In this document: positions 36,327 to 48,017 of the stretch, piece after piece
Layout of the letters: every line of letters starts with the position of its first letter
Numbering within the stretch: the stretch's first letter is position 1
NCBI GenBank assembly: GCA_963682175.1
Contig: OY821786.1
Span: 22,962,501 to 23,026,500, forward strand
Reading direction: 5' to 3'
DNA: 64,000 nucleotides
From: Triglochin maritima
Lineage: Eukaryota; Streptophyta; Magnoliopsida; Alismatales; Juncaginaceae
Program-made: the position numbers and the translations under genes
Notes under the pieces: generated by a model
Database searches by the model: none
What the model was told of the DNA's origin: nothing
Seen by the model: the letters and a program-made list of their open reading frames with translations, nothing else

Positions 36327-37139
36327 GTGGCCATCCTCTCTACTAGGAGTAAAGACTTGGAGCGAAACTCTGGTGGAGACAGACTACTTGTAATTTGAGT
36401 GAGCAATAAAAAACGTTTTATTAGTTAATTGTCGTTTCTTTTAGTTCTTTGCATACTTAGTTAATCTTGTTTTGTTTTAATCTTCGTAGAATTAATTAGC
36501 ATGTGTTCTTTTCCATAATATGAATGTTAGATTAATAATGTGCGAGTAGTTCCATACCCCTTTGGGGGTGGAGTTGATGTTTATACATGTCATGTAGAAT
36601 GGAATGAATGCTAAATGTTGTTGTAAGTGAGAAATGTTAGTATGCTTGTTTGAATTAAAGAGAATACTTAACTTGATGGTTCCTGCCATAATCTTTAAGT
36701 ACATTATAGTCTTGTTTAGGTTGTTAATAACAAACTTGTTCATGCTCATATTAATCACTTAGGTTTGTGATTTGGAAGATGTCTTGCCATGAGGTACTTC
36801 TTACGCATAGCAACACTACCTACACTTGTGCTTACTGAATGCATTCATCACCACTTATTTCATGTGTACACACTCTCCATCCCTTAGGGGTTTTCCATTC
36901 TTGATTTCCAGCTTGCTTTTATTAGTCACTTAGTTTAGTTTTATTTCATCTCGTGCTTTCATCTTCTTTGATTGTTTCGTGTTAGTTTAACATAGTTTAG
37001 TTTAGTGTAATCAATTTCTTCTCCCCTCTTTTCCCACTTGCTTCGAATGAACCAGAGTCGACACACCTCCCTGTGGATCGACCCGTATTTGCCACATGTT
37101 CACCGACGTCGTGTACTTACGGTATTTAAAACAAACACA

Positions 37140-37851
37140 TCAAATTTTTGTGACGCCAAAAATCTTACTTTTGCGGTATTTCATTATGAATAAAAGTTCC
37201 TTCAGTGTTGGGGCACCAAAAACCAAAATTGTTTGGGTACCCAAACCTAATGTCAAACGAGTCAAGATTGTTTGGGTACCAAAATCTTCACTTGTAGATA
37301 CGTAGAAGGAGGTTGATCAGTAGTGATGGGGTCAACCAATAAAAGATCAATCATTCGAATAGAGAATAGTCTACCGAGCTTGAGATATCGAAGCCCCACC
37401 AATCTTACTGTCCAACTTGGAATGGTGAACCGAATATAATTCGGTGTACCAAATTTAAATAGTGAACAATTGAAAATAATTACTAGAAGCTGGGGAACGG
37501 TGATGAGAATCCTATTCAGTCAACCCAATGCTATAATCTGACCAATCCGATTATATTGTTTCGAACTACCATTCTATAAAAGGTCGACAAAACCTGCCTA
37601 GAAATCTGCACGAGCTTAAAGCAATTCTTACTTCACATTGGTCCAAAATCTCACCAACTCATATTTTATAAACAGGTTATCCTGAGCTTAAAGCAAACGG
37701 CTAGTAAAGCTTGAAGACTTATAAATAAGGTCTCATATCATAGTTTTATAACTCTTGAACACTCTATATTAATTCATACTCAAAGCCAAATCCTCTTCAT
37801 CTTCCTCCACTCAAAGTCAAACATCACCACTTGCATATCCATTCCAATCAC
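37140..37851 (+). mobile_element. Copia-derived block between LTR and leader of element I
   Basis: It starts with a remnant of the gypsy primer region (TTTTTGTGACGCC), then copia gag sequence encoding a double repeat of K-I-V-W-V-P-K, then a copia LTR-like part with a TATA box (TTATAAATAAGG at about 37720). At 37850 it passes into the Athila leader at ACTTGGACGATTCGAG. The same arrangement follows the other LTR (49476-50573), about 6% different by eye. It replaces the PBS of I. Confidence 0.7.
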
Positions 37852-39242
37852 CACTTGGACGATTCGAGTTGGTTTAATCTTTTTTTAGTTTGTTTTTGTT
37901 TCAGGGACATTGAACCATCAAGGGGACACACCATGATAAATTTTGAGCAGAGATCACCCATTTGGACCGCCAATCAGCAGTCTAGAACTACCAACTGGCG
38001 GCCTGGTGAGCTAATTTTTCTCCAACTTTTGTTCTGGTTGTTTGTTCGTTCAATTTAGTTGTCTGGTAGTTCAATCTTGCATGTTTTAACCTGTAGTTTG
38101 CTCCTAGATCTATTAATAACCAATCATCTTTATATATGACTTGGACCTTAAAACTCAAAGCAAAAGATTAGATTGATTGTCATCTAGGTCATTCATCATT
38201 TGTAGACCTTGCACACACTCATCTTTCTTTTCTTTACATTCTTGTTGTTGATTGTTAGCGTGAGGTATGTTCACCCATTCTCTCATTCATGCATGGTTAA
38301 AGCATGCATTAGTTAGTAAGGTGCATCGGGACAAGAGTGAGGTGAGCGTTTGTTTGGAGAGTTAGTTGCTAGATTAACACTCAAAATGCTACTAAAGAGG
38401 GGTTGTCCCATATGAGATAAGTTGGGGGATTTCATCACGTTTTCCTTTGCCCCAAAAATCACTCTTAATCGAAAGCCTTAATCTAAAATCAAGTAGACAT
38501 TGACCACTAGGACTCGGGCGCATTAGGAGAGTGATCCAGTCATGACCATCATAGCCTGATCGGTGTTTCCCACTTTGTCGACAGTAGGAGAGACAAAATC
38601 TTCAGATGTTGGCTCAGTTGCTGGGCTCTGTGGTCTTTGTTGTAGGGAGGTGAGGCGTGTTGAGGCCGTGTGATCTCACAGTTAGGCGTCGTCTAGCTGT
38701 AAGGACCTATAATGACGGTAGGCTGTGTCAGCCTTGTTTGCTAGATAGGCTTCTACCTTCTCCCACTACCCATGCTAGATCTAGGGATTCTTCCCTCCTC
38801 ATCTGAGTCATGTCCTCATCTATTTTCTACGAGTAGTCTCCTCCTCTGATTACACCTTCTATTGTGTGTGGTTTTAAAGTCGAGTTGAGCATTTTATGTG
38901 AGGTTGGGCTCGTTCTGGAGAGAGCACTCAACTTGAGAGAGTGCATTTTTCTAGATGGACGGTCTAGGTGATCGGCCATCTCCGCCTCGTGCTCCTTTGG
39001 AACATGAGGCCGAGTCGTCTTATGTAGATGGGAGAGATCGGGTTCCATATATTGATTACCTCAGTCTACTCCCACCACCACGTAGACCTCCTCCTCCTCC
39101 GACTCTAGAGGAAGAGGATCTCAGTCAGGATCGAGCTCTGGGTTCACCACCACCTTTAGCTCAACAGGATAGGACGATGACTTTGTGGGAGTGCACCCAT
39201 CTTGTTCGGGTCGTGTAGACTTCTTGCATAATTCTCCTACCG
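37852..39242 (+). other. Element I leader and gag N-terminal remnant
   Basis: Homologous to the leaders of A and N: two CCAAT-palindrome copies (37965-37982 and 37985-38003, degenerate) and the AAGTAGACATTG and GTTAGGCGTCGTCTAG blocks. From 38955 a frame MDGLGDRPSPPRAPLEHEAE (88 codons, Pro-rich) probably is the gag N-terminus, ending at a stop at 39218. Confidence 0.6.
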
Positions 39243-39769
39243 GCTCGCAGGAACAATTATGAGCTGAAACCTCAATATGTTAGTATGCTTCCTACCTTCA
39301 CTGTCAATAAAAAGGATCCGTATATTTTTAAACGTGATTTCGAGGAAGTATGCTCCATGTTCAAGCTTCATCAGCTTGACAAGCAATCTGTCCAGTTAAG
39401 GATGATTTCTTTCGCATTAAAGAATAACGCGAAGAAATGGATGTACAGCCTCCCGGCTAGCTCTATTCGGTCTTGGGATGACTTTGTGACCGTCTTTCTG
39501 AAGAGATTTTTCCCTCAAAGGAAAACTCAACTGATACAGCACCAGATACATCAAATGTATCAGACTGAGACCGAATATGTTCATGCTTTCTTTTAGAGGA
39601 TCAAAGACCTATTCCAACACTGCCCTCATCATCGACTTGAGCTATGGCAGCTATGCAAGATTGTTTATGAGGGCCTCAACTACCACACCAACACATTGTA
39701 GGAGTCGATGTGTTAGGGTTATTTCCAAATGAAACCCCTCGATGAGGCATGGGACATTGTTGAGGTGAA
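39243..39769 (+). pseudogene. Element I gag capsid domain
   Basis: The frame 39285-39596 holds MLPTFTVNKKDPYIFKRDFE and WDDFVTVFLKRFFPQRKTQ, directly comparable to element A gag. After a stop it continues to LELWQLCKIVYEGLNYHTNT, and after two more stops to a K-P-L-D-E-A-W-D-I-V-E segment at about 39729-39765. Three or more stops make it inactive. It is cut by the LTR-like insertion K. Confidence 0.8.
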
Positions 39770-40455
39770 TCCGCCGCACATCACATGTAATGTGCGGCGG
39801 AAACGCCGCCCCCTTGTGGATCCGTGGCTTCGGATTTTTCCCAGTCGTGTCTCGCCACGTGTACTTTCCTATTTTATACCTAGGTCCCTTGTATCGGCTA
39901 TAAATAGCCCCGAAACGATGTTGTAGAGGATGTTCTTATTTTTATTCCATAATTTAGTAATAAAGTTGTATTGTTTTATCTTGTGTTTTTAGTTTCTTTT
40001 GTAATTTCTCTAGGACCCCTTCTCCTTCCCTCCATCCATGAGTTTCTAACTCTTTCCAAAGGGTGGGGGTGACGGATTTAGGGTGATGAGAAGAGAATGA
40101 TGTTATTATTTTGATTTCGTATTAGTATATTTTGATTACTTGAGTTTGTGTTAAATCATTTGTCATGTAATGCTTTATAACTAATATGATTTATTATAAG
40201 TTTCTGATTTCTCTAAACAAAACCCGACATCTAAACCTCCACCCGCTGGACTCTCACCCTTCTTTGCTTTATTCTTAATTTGTTTTTGTTGTTCTTGCCT
40301 TAGAAATCAAAAAACCAAAAATCTCAAACCAAAATTATGTTTTCTCTCTATTTCTTCCCTTAAGTCGAAAATCACACAAATAACAATATATATCCCTCCT
40401 TGTGTTCGACCCGTACTTGCCACGTCTTCATTGACGCCGTGCACTTGCGGTATAA
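39770..40455 (+). repeat. LTR-like insertion K in the gag of element I
   Basis: Gag coding is interrupted by about 690 bp with a promoter (CGGCTATAAATAGCCCC near 39898), and an end that resembles Athila LTR ends (GACCCGTACTTGCCACG then CACTTGCGGTATAAATAAA). It starts with a strong hairpin, arms CCGCCGCACAT and ATGTGCGGCGG (39771-39800). I found no target duplication and part of gag is missing beside it, so a solo LTR plus deletion is likely. Boundaries are approximate. Confidence 0.55.
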
Positions 40456-40931
40456 ATAAAATTCTCAGCACTACTCCCGCGTGTAGTTGGCATGGACTTA
40501 CGGGACATGTTGACTTGAAATGTACTTACGCTCCAAGGGATACTGAGCACACAAATGCAATGTATCAACAGAGGCCCTGTAATGACCCGTACAGTCACTC
40601 CTATGACCTAGGATGGCGTAACCATCCTAACTTCTCTTGGGGGCCTAGTGGGGGTGACAATCAGAGCTCGCACGCTCAACCTCCACCTCAACCTCCACGC
40701 CCATCGGCGACCTACCAACCCCCACATCATAGGTCTCAGCACCATAATTACCAACCTCCTCAGGCCTTATCGTCGGGTTATTCTCACCAAGATCCACTAC
40801 CCCAGCAGGTTGAACCAAAGGACCCCTCTAGTGATCCGACCCTTCAAGCGTTCATGCAGAGCATGAAAAGTACGGTCAAAGCTTTGGAAATGCAAGTTAG
40901 CCAGTTGGCTCAGCAGTTCCATGAACGTTAG
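40456..40931 (+). pseudogene. Element I gag zinc knuckle and C-terminal part
   Basis: The knuckle reads CSWHGLTGHVDLKC: the second Cys of the CX2CX4HX4C pattern is His, so metal binding is doubtful. Next come YSHSYDLGWRNHPNFSWG, a Pro/Gln/His-rich stretch and a helical end KALEMQVSQLAQQFHE, matching the corresponding part of E, F and N. Confidence 0.8.
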
Positions 40932-40955
40932 AAGGGTCAGTTACCGAGTCAACCT

Positions 40956-41922
40956 GTGGTAAATCCCAAGGGTCAACCTGCTCAGGCTAGGCATAATGTG
41001 CATAGTGTTGAAAATAACCCTTCCCAACATGCAAATGTTGTCCATACCTTAAGATCGGTAAGGGTTATTGACAACAATGTGGAAATGACTAAATCAATTC
41101 CTATTGGTAACTCTTGGAGGAGGGTCATGAGTCTTTCAAGGAACCTAATTCTGAGACTTCTCCTCATGATAGTTATGTACCCAAGGCACCATTCCCTCAT
41201 AGGTGGACTAAAAAACGTGATGAGTATTGGGACAAAATCGTTGAGGTACTTAGGCAAGTCAAGGCCAACATTCTGTTGTTGGATGTTGTTCAGCAAATGT
41301 CACCGTATGCCAAGTTCCTTAAGGACCTTTGTACCGTTAAGAGGAGAACAAATGTTCCCAAAAAGGTTTTTTGGCCGCCAATGTGAGATCGATATTGACA
41401 CAACCCATGCACGTCAAATACAAGGACCCCGGTTATCCAACTGTTTCTTTCATGATCGGTAACGTGACAATTCCTCAAGCTCTATTGGATTTGGGAGCAT
41501 CTGTGAACCTCCTACCCTACACTGTCAATGTCAACCTTGGAATAGGCGATCTTGATCCAATGAGGACAACCCTCTAGTTGGCTGACAGATACGTCAAGAT
41601 TCCACGAGGAAGTGTGGAGGATGTCCTTATTAAAGTGGGTGAGTTTGTATTCCCAGTTGATTTCATCATCTGGGATATTGAACCTGTGTCCAACCTATAA
41701 GGACAAATTCCAATGATCCTGGGGAGGCCATTTCTTGTGACATCTAATGATTTGATCAATTTTTGCAATGGCTTGATGAGGTTGTCTTTTGGAAACCTCA
41801 CGATGGATTTCAACATCTTTACTCTTGGTAAGCTACCCGGGCTCTTCGACGATGCTGTCGGATCCAATTTCAATCAAGACACGGATGAGCTCGAGCCATT
41901 GGGCATGTTCGACTCACATTGA
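40956..41922 (+). pseudogene. Element I protease region
   Basis: Broken frames give the linker (KLRSV-type), VEVLRQVKANILLLDVVQQM and VKRRTNVPKKVF, then the aspartic protease core ALLDLGASVNLLPY (41494-41535), [24 protein letters not shown] and MILGRPFLVTSND (41713-41750). The D-L-G-A-S active site is intact, but stops at 41575, 41698 and elsewhere interrupt it. Confidence 0.82.
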
Positions 41923-41934
41923 CATATTATTGAG

Positions 41935-42279
41935 GTGCCGAATGACAAGGTTGCGAGTGAGGATGATTTTGTGGAATCTGCCTGTGAACTTTTGGATGAG
42001 GAGGCACATCTAGGTGCTTGCTCCTCTTACCCTATGGTCCTTGAGCCACTTGAAATTAACTCTGAATCCAACAAGGACCGATCTTTGGTTGAGCTTAAAT
42101 TGCTCCTCGATAACCTTAAATACATCTTTTTAGGGGATAATGAGACCTTACCACTCATTATTCCTTCTGATCTTGCAAAAGATCAAGAGTCTGCCCTAAA
42201 AAAAGTGCTCTTTGAAAACAAAGAGGCTATCGGGTGGTCCTTGAAGGACATCAAGGGAATTATCCATGGTATTGTTTAG
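41935..42279 (+). pseudogene. Element I PR-RT spacer
   Basis: The 114-codon frame includes PMVLEPLEINSESNKDRSLV, LKYIFLGDNETLPLIIPSDL and KEAIGWSLKDIKGI, the conserved lead-in to the Athila RT. The segment LEP...SLVELKL...ETLPLIIP has a recognisable counterpart in the gag-only ORF of N (ALEPHDLH...SLPLTIVPDHL), see findings. Confidence 0.75.
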
Positions 42280-42333
42280 CATAGGATCCACAAGGAAGAG
42301 GATTCTAGGACCCGTCGGGACCCACAACGAAGA

Positions 42334-42934
42334 TTGAATCCTATGCTGAAAGAAGCCACCCAAAAGGAGGTTCTTAAGTGCTTGGATCATGGTATAACCT
42401 ATCCTATTTCTGATAGTTCGTGGGTGAGTCATGTTCATGTGGTTCCCAAGAATTCAAGTGTGATGGTTGTTGAGAATGAGCATAATGAGCTTATACCAAC
42501 ACGCGTGAAAACTGACTGGCAAGTTTGCATTGATTATCGCAGGCTCAATGCAACAATGCAGAAAGAAGATTTCCCGTTGCTATTCATTGTTCAGATGTTG
42601 GAAAGGTTGGCAGAACATGACTATTATTGTTCTTACTGGATACTTTGGCTACAAACAAATTCACATTGCCCCCGAGGATCAAGGGAACACTACATTTACT
42701 TGTCCCTTTGGCACGTTTGTCTATTGTCGCATGCCCTTTGGGTTATGTAATGTGCCAGCAACATTTCAAAGGTGTATGATCAACATCATCTCCGATATGG
42801 TAGAGTGTTTTCTGGAGAATTTCATATACGACTTTTCCATATTTGGTGCTTCCTTTGATGAGTGCCTTCGTCACTTGAGCCTTGTCCTCAAGCGATGCCG
42901 TCAGAAGAACCTCGCTCTCAATTGGGAGAAATGA
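42334..42934 (+). pseudogene. Element I reverse transcriptase
   Basis: RT motifs in order: RLNPMLKEATQKEVLKCLDH, ITYPISDSSWVSHVHVVPK, NEHNELIPTR, WQVCIDYRRLNATMQKEDFP, then in a shifted frame KQIHIAPEDQGNTTFTCPFG and FVYCRMPFGLCNVPATFQRC, and ENFIYDFSIFGASFDECLRH. The last segment normally has a catalytic D-D pair; here the first Asp reads Tyr (Y-D), so the catalytic site is lost. A frameshift lies near 42600-42650. Confidence 0.85.
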
Positions 42935-42940
42935 CACTTC

Positions 42941-43571
42941 ATGGTGAAGCAAGGGATTGTACTTGGACATGTGGTCTCAAGTAGGGGAATTGAAGTCGAT
43001 CCCGCCAAAGTGGGTCTTATTGGTATTCTCCCACCGCCACGTAATGTGAAGGATATCCACACCTTTTTGGGGCATGGAAGATTCTATCGGTGGTTTATTT
43101 GGGATTTTAGCAAAATTGCTCGACCTTTCACCGCCTTGTTGGCTAAGGATGCCATTTTTTAGTTCACATCGGATTGCCACCATGCTTTTTGACCATGAAG
43201 AAAGAGTTGACATCAGCTCCCATAATTAAGACACCGGTGTGGACTAAACCATTCGAGTTAATGTGTGATGCATCTGACTTTGCTGTGGGAGCATTGCTTG
43301 GGCAATGATTGGACAAATTGCCTCATGTGACTATGCTAGTAGAATACTCAATGATATCCAATTGAACTATACTATGACCGAGAAAGATTTATTAGCGATC
43401 ATATTCACCATGGAGAAATTCTGGTCGTACTTGATCGGCTCTCGTGTGATTATCTATTATGATCACACAACCATCAAGCACCTTATGGTGAAGATTGATG
43501 CAATATCTCGACTCTTGAGATGGATCTTGTTGTTACAAGAATTTGATCTCGAGATTTGGGACAAACAATAG
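42941..43571 (+). pseudogene. Element I RT thumb and RNase H
   Basis: MVKQGIVLGHVVSSRGIEVD and KVGLIGILPPPRNVKDIHTF (42941-43162) are the RT thumb/connection. The RNase H part has [11 protein letters not shown] at about 43262, then [35 protein letters not shown] and [14 protein letters not shown]. In the usual family pattern the third segment reads V-x-T-D-H-A. Stops near 43162 and 43308 break the frame. Confidence 0.82.
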
Positions 43572-43599
43572 TGTGAAAATGTTGTAACGGACCAATCGT

Positions 43600-44688
43600 C
43601 TCGTTTTGAGACGACCAACCCACAGAATCAAATTATTAATGACAAATTTCCTGACGAGAATTGTTCAAGATCGAAGATAACCCTTGGTTTGCCGACATCG
43701 TGAACTACCTCCTGACCGAGCAACTTCCTGTGGGTTGGTCATAATCTGACCAAACCAAATTTAGATCTTATGTCATATTCTTTTACTGGGACAACCCCTA
43801 CCTATTCAAATACTGCTCTGACCAAATTTTCAGGCGGTACGTCCCAAATGACGAGTTCCAAAGTGTGCTCAAATTTTGCCACTCTGAGGCATGTGGAGGA
43901 TAGTTTGGAGCAAAGAAAACTGCCGCCAAGGTGCTTCAATTTGGAATCTATTGGCCTTCTCTTTTCTAAGATGCTTACAATTTTGTAAGCAATGTGATAG
44001 GTGCCAGCGCCTTGGCAGGATTATTTGACGTGATATGATGCCTTTGCAAAATGTCATTGTCGTCGACATCTTCAATGTGTGGGGCATCAACTTTATGGGT
44101 CCTTTCCCGAATTCGTTCGGGAATGTTTACATTCTGGTGGTCGTTGACTATGTGTCTAAGTGGGTAGAGGCTATCCCCACAAAGACCAATAACAACAAGT
44201 TGGTAACCAAATTCTTAAAGGACATTTTTACGCGATTTGCTACTCCTCGTACCATAATCAGCGATTGGGGTACCCATTTCTGTAATTGCTCCTTTGAAGC
44301 GCTTATGAGGAAGTATTCAATCACCCACAAGCTTGCAACCCCATATCATCCACAAGCTAGTGGGCCAGTCAAAGTCTCTAACTGTCAATTAAAGCAAATC
44401 CTTGAGAAGACGGTTAATTCCTCGAGGAAGGATCGGTCGACTAAGTTGAATGACAAATTGTGGGCATTCCACACCATGTTTCAGACCAATTTGGGTATGT
44501 CTCGATATCGAGTAGTGTACGACAAGGCTTACCTCCTACCCATCAAGCTTCAGCATTGTGCTTTCTGGGCGATTAAGAAGCTGAATATGGATCTTGATCA
44601 GGCAGGGGTGCAACGTAAACTCGACATTGTTGAACTGGAAGAGCTACGCAATGATGCGTATGAAAATGCCAAAATTCATAAGTCCTGA
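43600..44688 (+). pseudogene. Element I integrase
   Basis: Remnants of the HHCC zinc domain (CHSEACGG-like and KTAAKVLQFGIYWP) lie at 43865-43990 in broken frames. The core (44035-44688, 217 codons) reads [44 protein letters not shown] and [19 protein letters not shown]. The catalytic Glu of the D-D-E triad, expected in the last motif, is Lys here. No stop interrupts the core. Confidence 0.88.
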
Positions 44689-44994
44689 GCGAAGATGTTT
44701 CACGATCGCATGATTATGCGAAAGGTGTTTACGGCCAGGCAGAAGGTGTTGCTCTACAATTCCCGACTTTATCTGTTTGCGGGAAAGCTCCACAGTTGCT
44801 GGTCTGGCCCTTTTATTGTGCCAACTATATTTCCTAATGGAGTGGTTGAAATTTTGAACCAAGGGAATGGGAACGTGTTTAAAGTTAGTGGACAATGCCT
44901 CAAATCTTACTTGGAGGGGGTACCAGCTGAAGTCGAGGAGGTCAAGTTCCTTCACGAACCTCTCTCACACTTAACCATTCATGTTCATGCATGA
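44689..44994 (+). pseudogene. Element I integrase C-terminal domain
   Basis: After one stop the protein continues H-D-R-M-I-M-R-K-V-F, VLLYNSRLYLFAGKLHSCWS, GPFIVPTIFPNGVVEILNQG and GQCLKSYLEG, as in the C-terminal DNA-binding region of Athila integrases. It has no chromodomain. Confidence 0.8.
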
Positions 44995-47900
44995 ATGATT
45001 GAGATTTCATGTTTGTACATAGTTATATTTCAAGAAAAAAAACAAAAAAATTAAGGAAGACTCCATGAGTGAGCATTGATTGTTGTGGGCGCCAACCCTT
45101 GTTTATTTGGGCCCCATTTCTTTCATGTATTTGTCTCCCTTTTTATGTATATCACAGGTTTTCATGGAATTCGGGTTTGTGTCCATCAACATAACCATGA
45201 GCTTCCCTTTGTGCTTCACGTTGGTGAGATCTTTTCTTTTTCATGCATAAATCCATGTAGTATCATGCCCACATTCATTGAAAATAATGCATGAAGTGTG
45301 GGGGGTGTTTTACGTGTGTACATAGTCGAGTCTTTTCCTTTGATTTTGTTTTCTTTTGTTGGCATTGTCAGGGTCATGTTAGTGTGCTGCATTTAATATT
45401 GATATATCTGGTTGACATGATCCTTGGGTGACTTGTCTTCTTTTGCTTGCCTAGTGCTTTAAATTTTGACATTTCTTTCAAAATCTTTATGTGTTTACGA
45501 AAGAAAATGTTTTGTGGGTTTTGCGTGTGTTTAACATGTACGAAACCTTTAAGAGGCAAAGTAAAAGGAAGCTCCCAAAATTGTCTTGAAATGATGCATT
45601 AGGATATTTAGAATACCGGCTTTAGCTATTATCTAGTCGTAAAGATGCACCCCGGTCTTCCCTCGAGGGGCATGTAATCATAGGGTTTAATTACTCCAAC
45701 AATTAAAGAAGTCCACCCTGAACCTGGTGAGTTGAATAATTTTTGTCTCTTAATATAAGGAAGTTTGTTGTAGTCAAGGACCCTTTAACTCCTGTTGTGA
45801 GACATTAAGTGTAGGGGTTTTGGTTCATGTGTAGATAAGAAATAAGTGAGTAGGTGTTATCTCTTTTCGCACGGCTCCTATCACTCAGGAAATTAGGTCG
45901 AGGGGACTTTGTGCTTGGTACTTTCGAGTCATCTGACTTGGGATGCACCGACCGAACTCCCGTTACACGGGTGGTAGGGATTGCCCTATGTGGAGATTGT
46001 AGGATCATCACGGTCTCTAATTCTAATCACTTTTAAGCTAATTACCTACTTGTTTAATCGATCAAAGATATGCAGCGGAATTTAAAACTAAACAAGTAAA
46101 GGAATGAAAAATGCAAACCACAATGGAGACGGGGGATTTTATAGAGGTTTGACACCCCACCCGGGTCCTAGTCCTCTCTTGCAAGCTCCGCTCGGATCAC
46201 CGAGCTCCGCTCACGACTTCACTAACCACTCCCTGTTCCAGGCCAGGAGAGAACGCTTTTACAACACAATCACCTGAGCACCCTCGCTTGCTTGACCTTC
46301 TTCCTCTCACAATCCGTGCGGGAACACTTCGGGCTTTCACCAAAATCCTTGCTTCTTGAACAACAAGTGAGTGGGATAACACTCTCTAAATATTGAACAC
46401 ACTTTGAGTATGATTTGGCTATGATCAAATGTGTGGAATTTAGGCTTCGAGTGTAGGATTGGGGAAATTGGAGCTTGGGAGTTTCTCTCTAGTGTATGTG
46501 ACAAATGGAAGTGTGAGAGATGTGTAATTGTATCATGGGAACACCTATTTATAAGCTCCTAAGGTATTATATCTGTTGGGGTTAAGTTGGGTAAGAGTTG
46601 TGTAAGATACACAAAATAGAAATCTGCAGGACCCAAAACTGAGTAAGTTCGGTCGACCGGATCGTGCTGAACGGTCGACCATTGGGAAATTTTGAAAATT
46701 GTTCGGTCGACAGGTTAAAGAACGGTCGACCGCCAAAGGCTATATTCTAAGTACACTTAAGTTATCGGTCGAACACCGAGATAGGTTCGGTCGACCGAAA
46801 AGTAACATGCTCTTTTGGGTTGACAAACATGATTAAATTCAGTCGACCGAAACAAGGTCCACGGTCGACCGAAAACCAAAAGGAAGTTTTGGTTTGTCGA
46901 GATGTCTTAGTTCGGTCGACCGAACAAGGTCCTCGGTCGACTGATACACTCAATGTATTTGGGGTATTTAGGAAATAATACGAATATGACGTTGGGTATA
47001 TAGGACAAAACAAACGGTTAGAAATTTGTTGTTTACTCGGTCGACCGAAAAAGGTCTGGATAGTCGACCGAACGGTCTATTTCGGTCGACCGAATGTGGG
47101 CAGACTGTTCAGGTTAAGGTTTGGTATTTTCCGGTCTAAGTTTAGGTGATCTATTGAAGTCCAAATTATATGAAATTTTGTGTGTGACTTCTATAAGGAA
47201 CCTAGTATGTGTTTGAGTAAGTTTTAGCTCAAGTATGCTCAATTACACAAAGTTCCTAAGACTTAAAGAAAATACAAATTACATGTCTTGACTTGAATCC
47301 TTTCATTCTTGAGTCTTGATCACCTGTTGAGGTTAGCACAAAGCAATATATATGCAATGAAACATGTGTGCTACTCCACATGATTACAATTAAGATTTGG
47401 TTGGTTAAATCATCAAAACATAGATTAAGGTCAAAAAGCCAACAGAGATGTGGGGAAATGATAGTATAAGTCATTATAGGCAATGATGCATGAAACCTGC
47501 CCGGGGAGAATTACACACCAACTAGTAAAAAAGAGAGAAAGAAAAAGAGAAGAACAAAAAGTAGAAAAAATTGGTAATGCAAATAAGAACCTTAATGGAC
47601 TTTACACTTTGTATCACTTGAGGATGTTAAGGTTGTCCATGTCTTTCACTTAAGTCCTTAATTAACTTGCACGAATGATTCATTAGGCTAGGGGTGTGGG
47701 CTGGATATATATATAGAGTCAGCCCGTAGGATGACCGTGTCCAATGATCGACAAAAATGAGTCTATCGAGTCACGTTTCTAGATTGAATAATGCATCAAT
47801 GTTCGGATTTTGTGGGTATATCCACTGAAAACCCTTAGGAGCTAACACTCCTCCTTGGCGATAAGGGGATTAACGGCTTGTTGCACGTGCTAACTGCAAC

Positions 47901-48017
47901 CATGATTCCTACGTAAGTGACTTAGGATTTCCTTGTTTTAGAATGATTTTTCCTTTCTTTCATTTTTCCTTTTCTTTGTTTTGCTCGGGACTAGCAAAAG
48001 TTAGGTGTGGGGGTATT
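44995..48017 (+). other. Element I 3' non-coding region and PPT
   Basis: Without solo LTR L it has about 1.6 kb and is homologous block by block to 56128-57753 of N and to 28746-29810 of E. No gene is seen. The purine tract AGGTGTGGGGGTATT (48003-48017) precedes the 3' LTR. The shared 3' region in autonomous and gag-only copies suggests that it carries cis-acting functions. Confidence 0.75.
45998..47444 (+). repeat. Solo LTR L with GGTCGACCG palindrome cluster
   Basis: A single LTR (1447 bp) starts TGTAGGATCATC and ends AAGCCAACA, flanked by the perfect duplication gagat (45993-45997 and 47445-47449). There is no internal region, so it is the product of LTR-LTR recombination. A promoter-like CTATTTATAAGCTCC is at about 46546. 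Downstream, 46648-47096 holds about a dozen full or partial GGTCGACCG palindromes. The family is unknown; the AT-rich end and size are compatible with a copia element. Confidence 0.9.

Larger units (their letters stand above)
33343..37139 (+). repeat. 5' LTR of element I, interrupted by LINE J
   Basis: It begins TGATTGACATCATATCATGC and ends AACAAACACA. Without J and one copy of its TSD the LTR has about 1.36 kb. The palindrome GACCGCCAATTGGCGGTC is at 33713-33730, about 120 bp before a TATA-like GGCTATAATGG. It is clearly diverged from 48018-49475. Confidence 0.82.

Noticed and set aside
46648..47096. GGTCGACCG cluster considered as a CRISPR-like array
   Set aside because: Spacing is irregular, repeats are short palindromes and the host is a plant LTR with TATA box and TSD.
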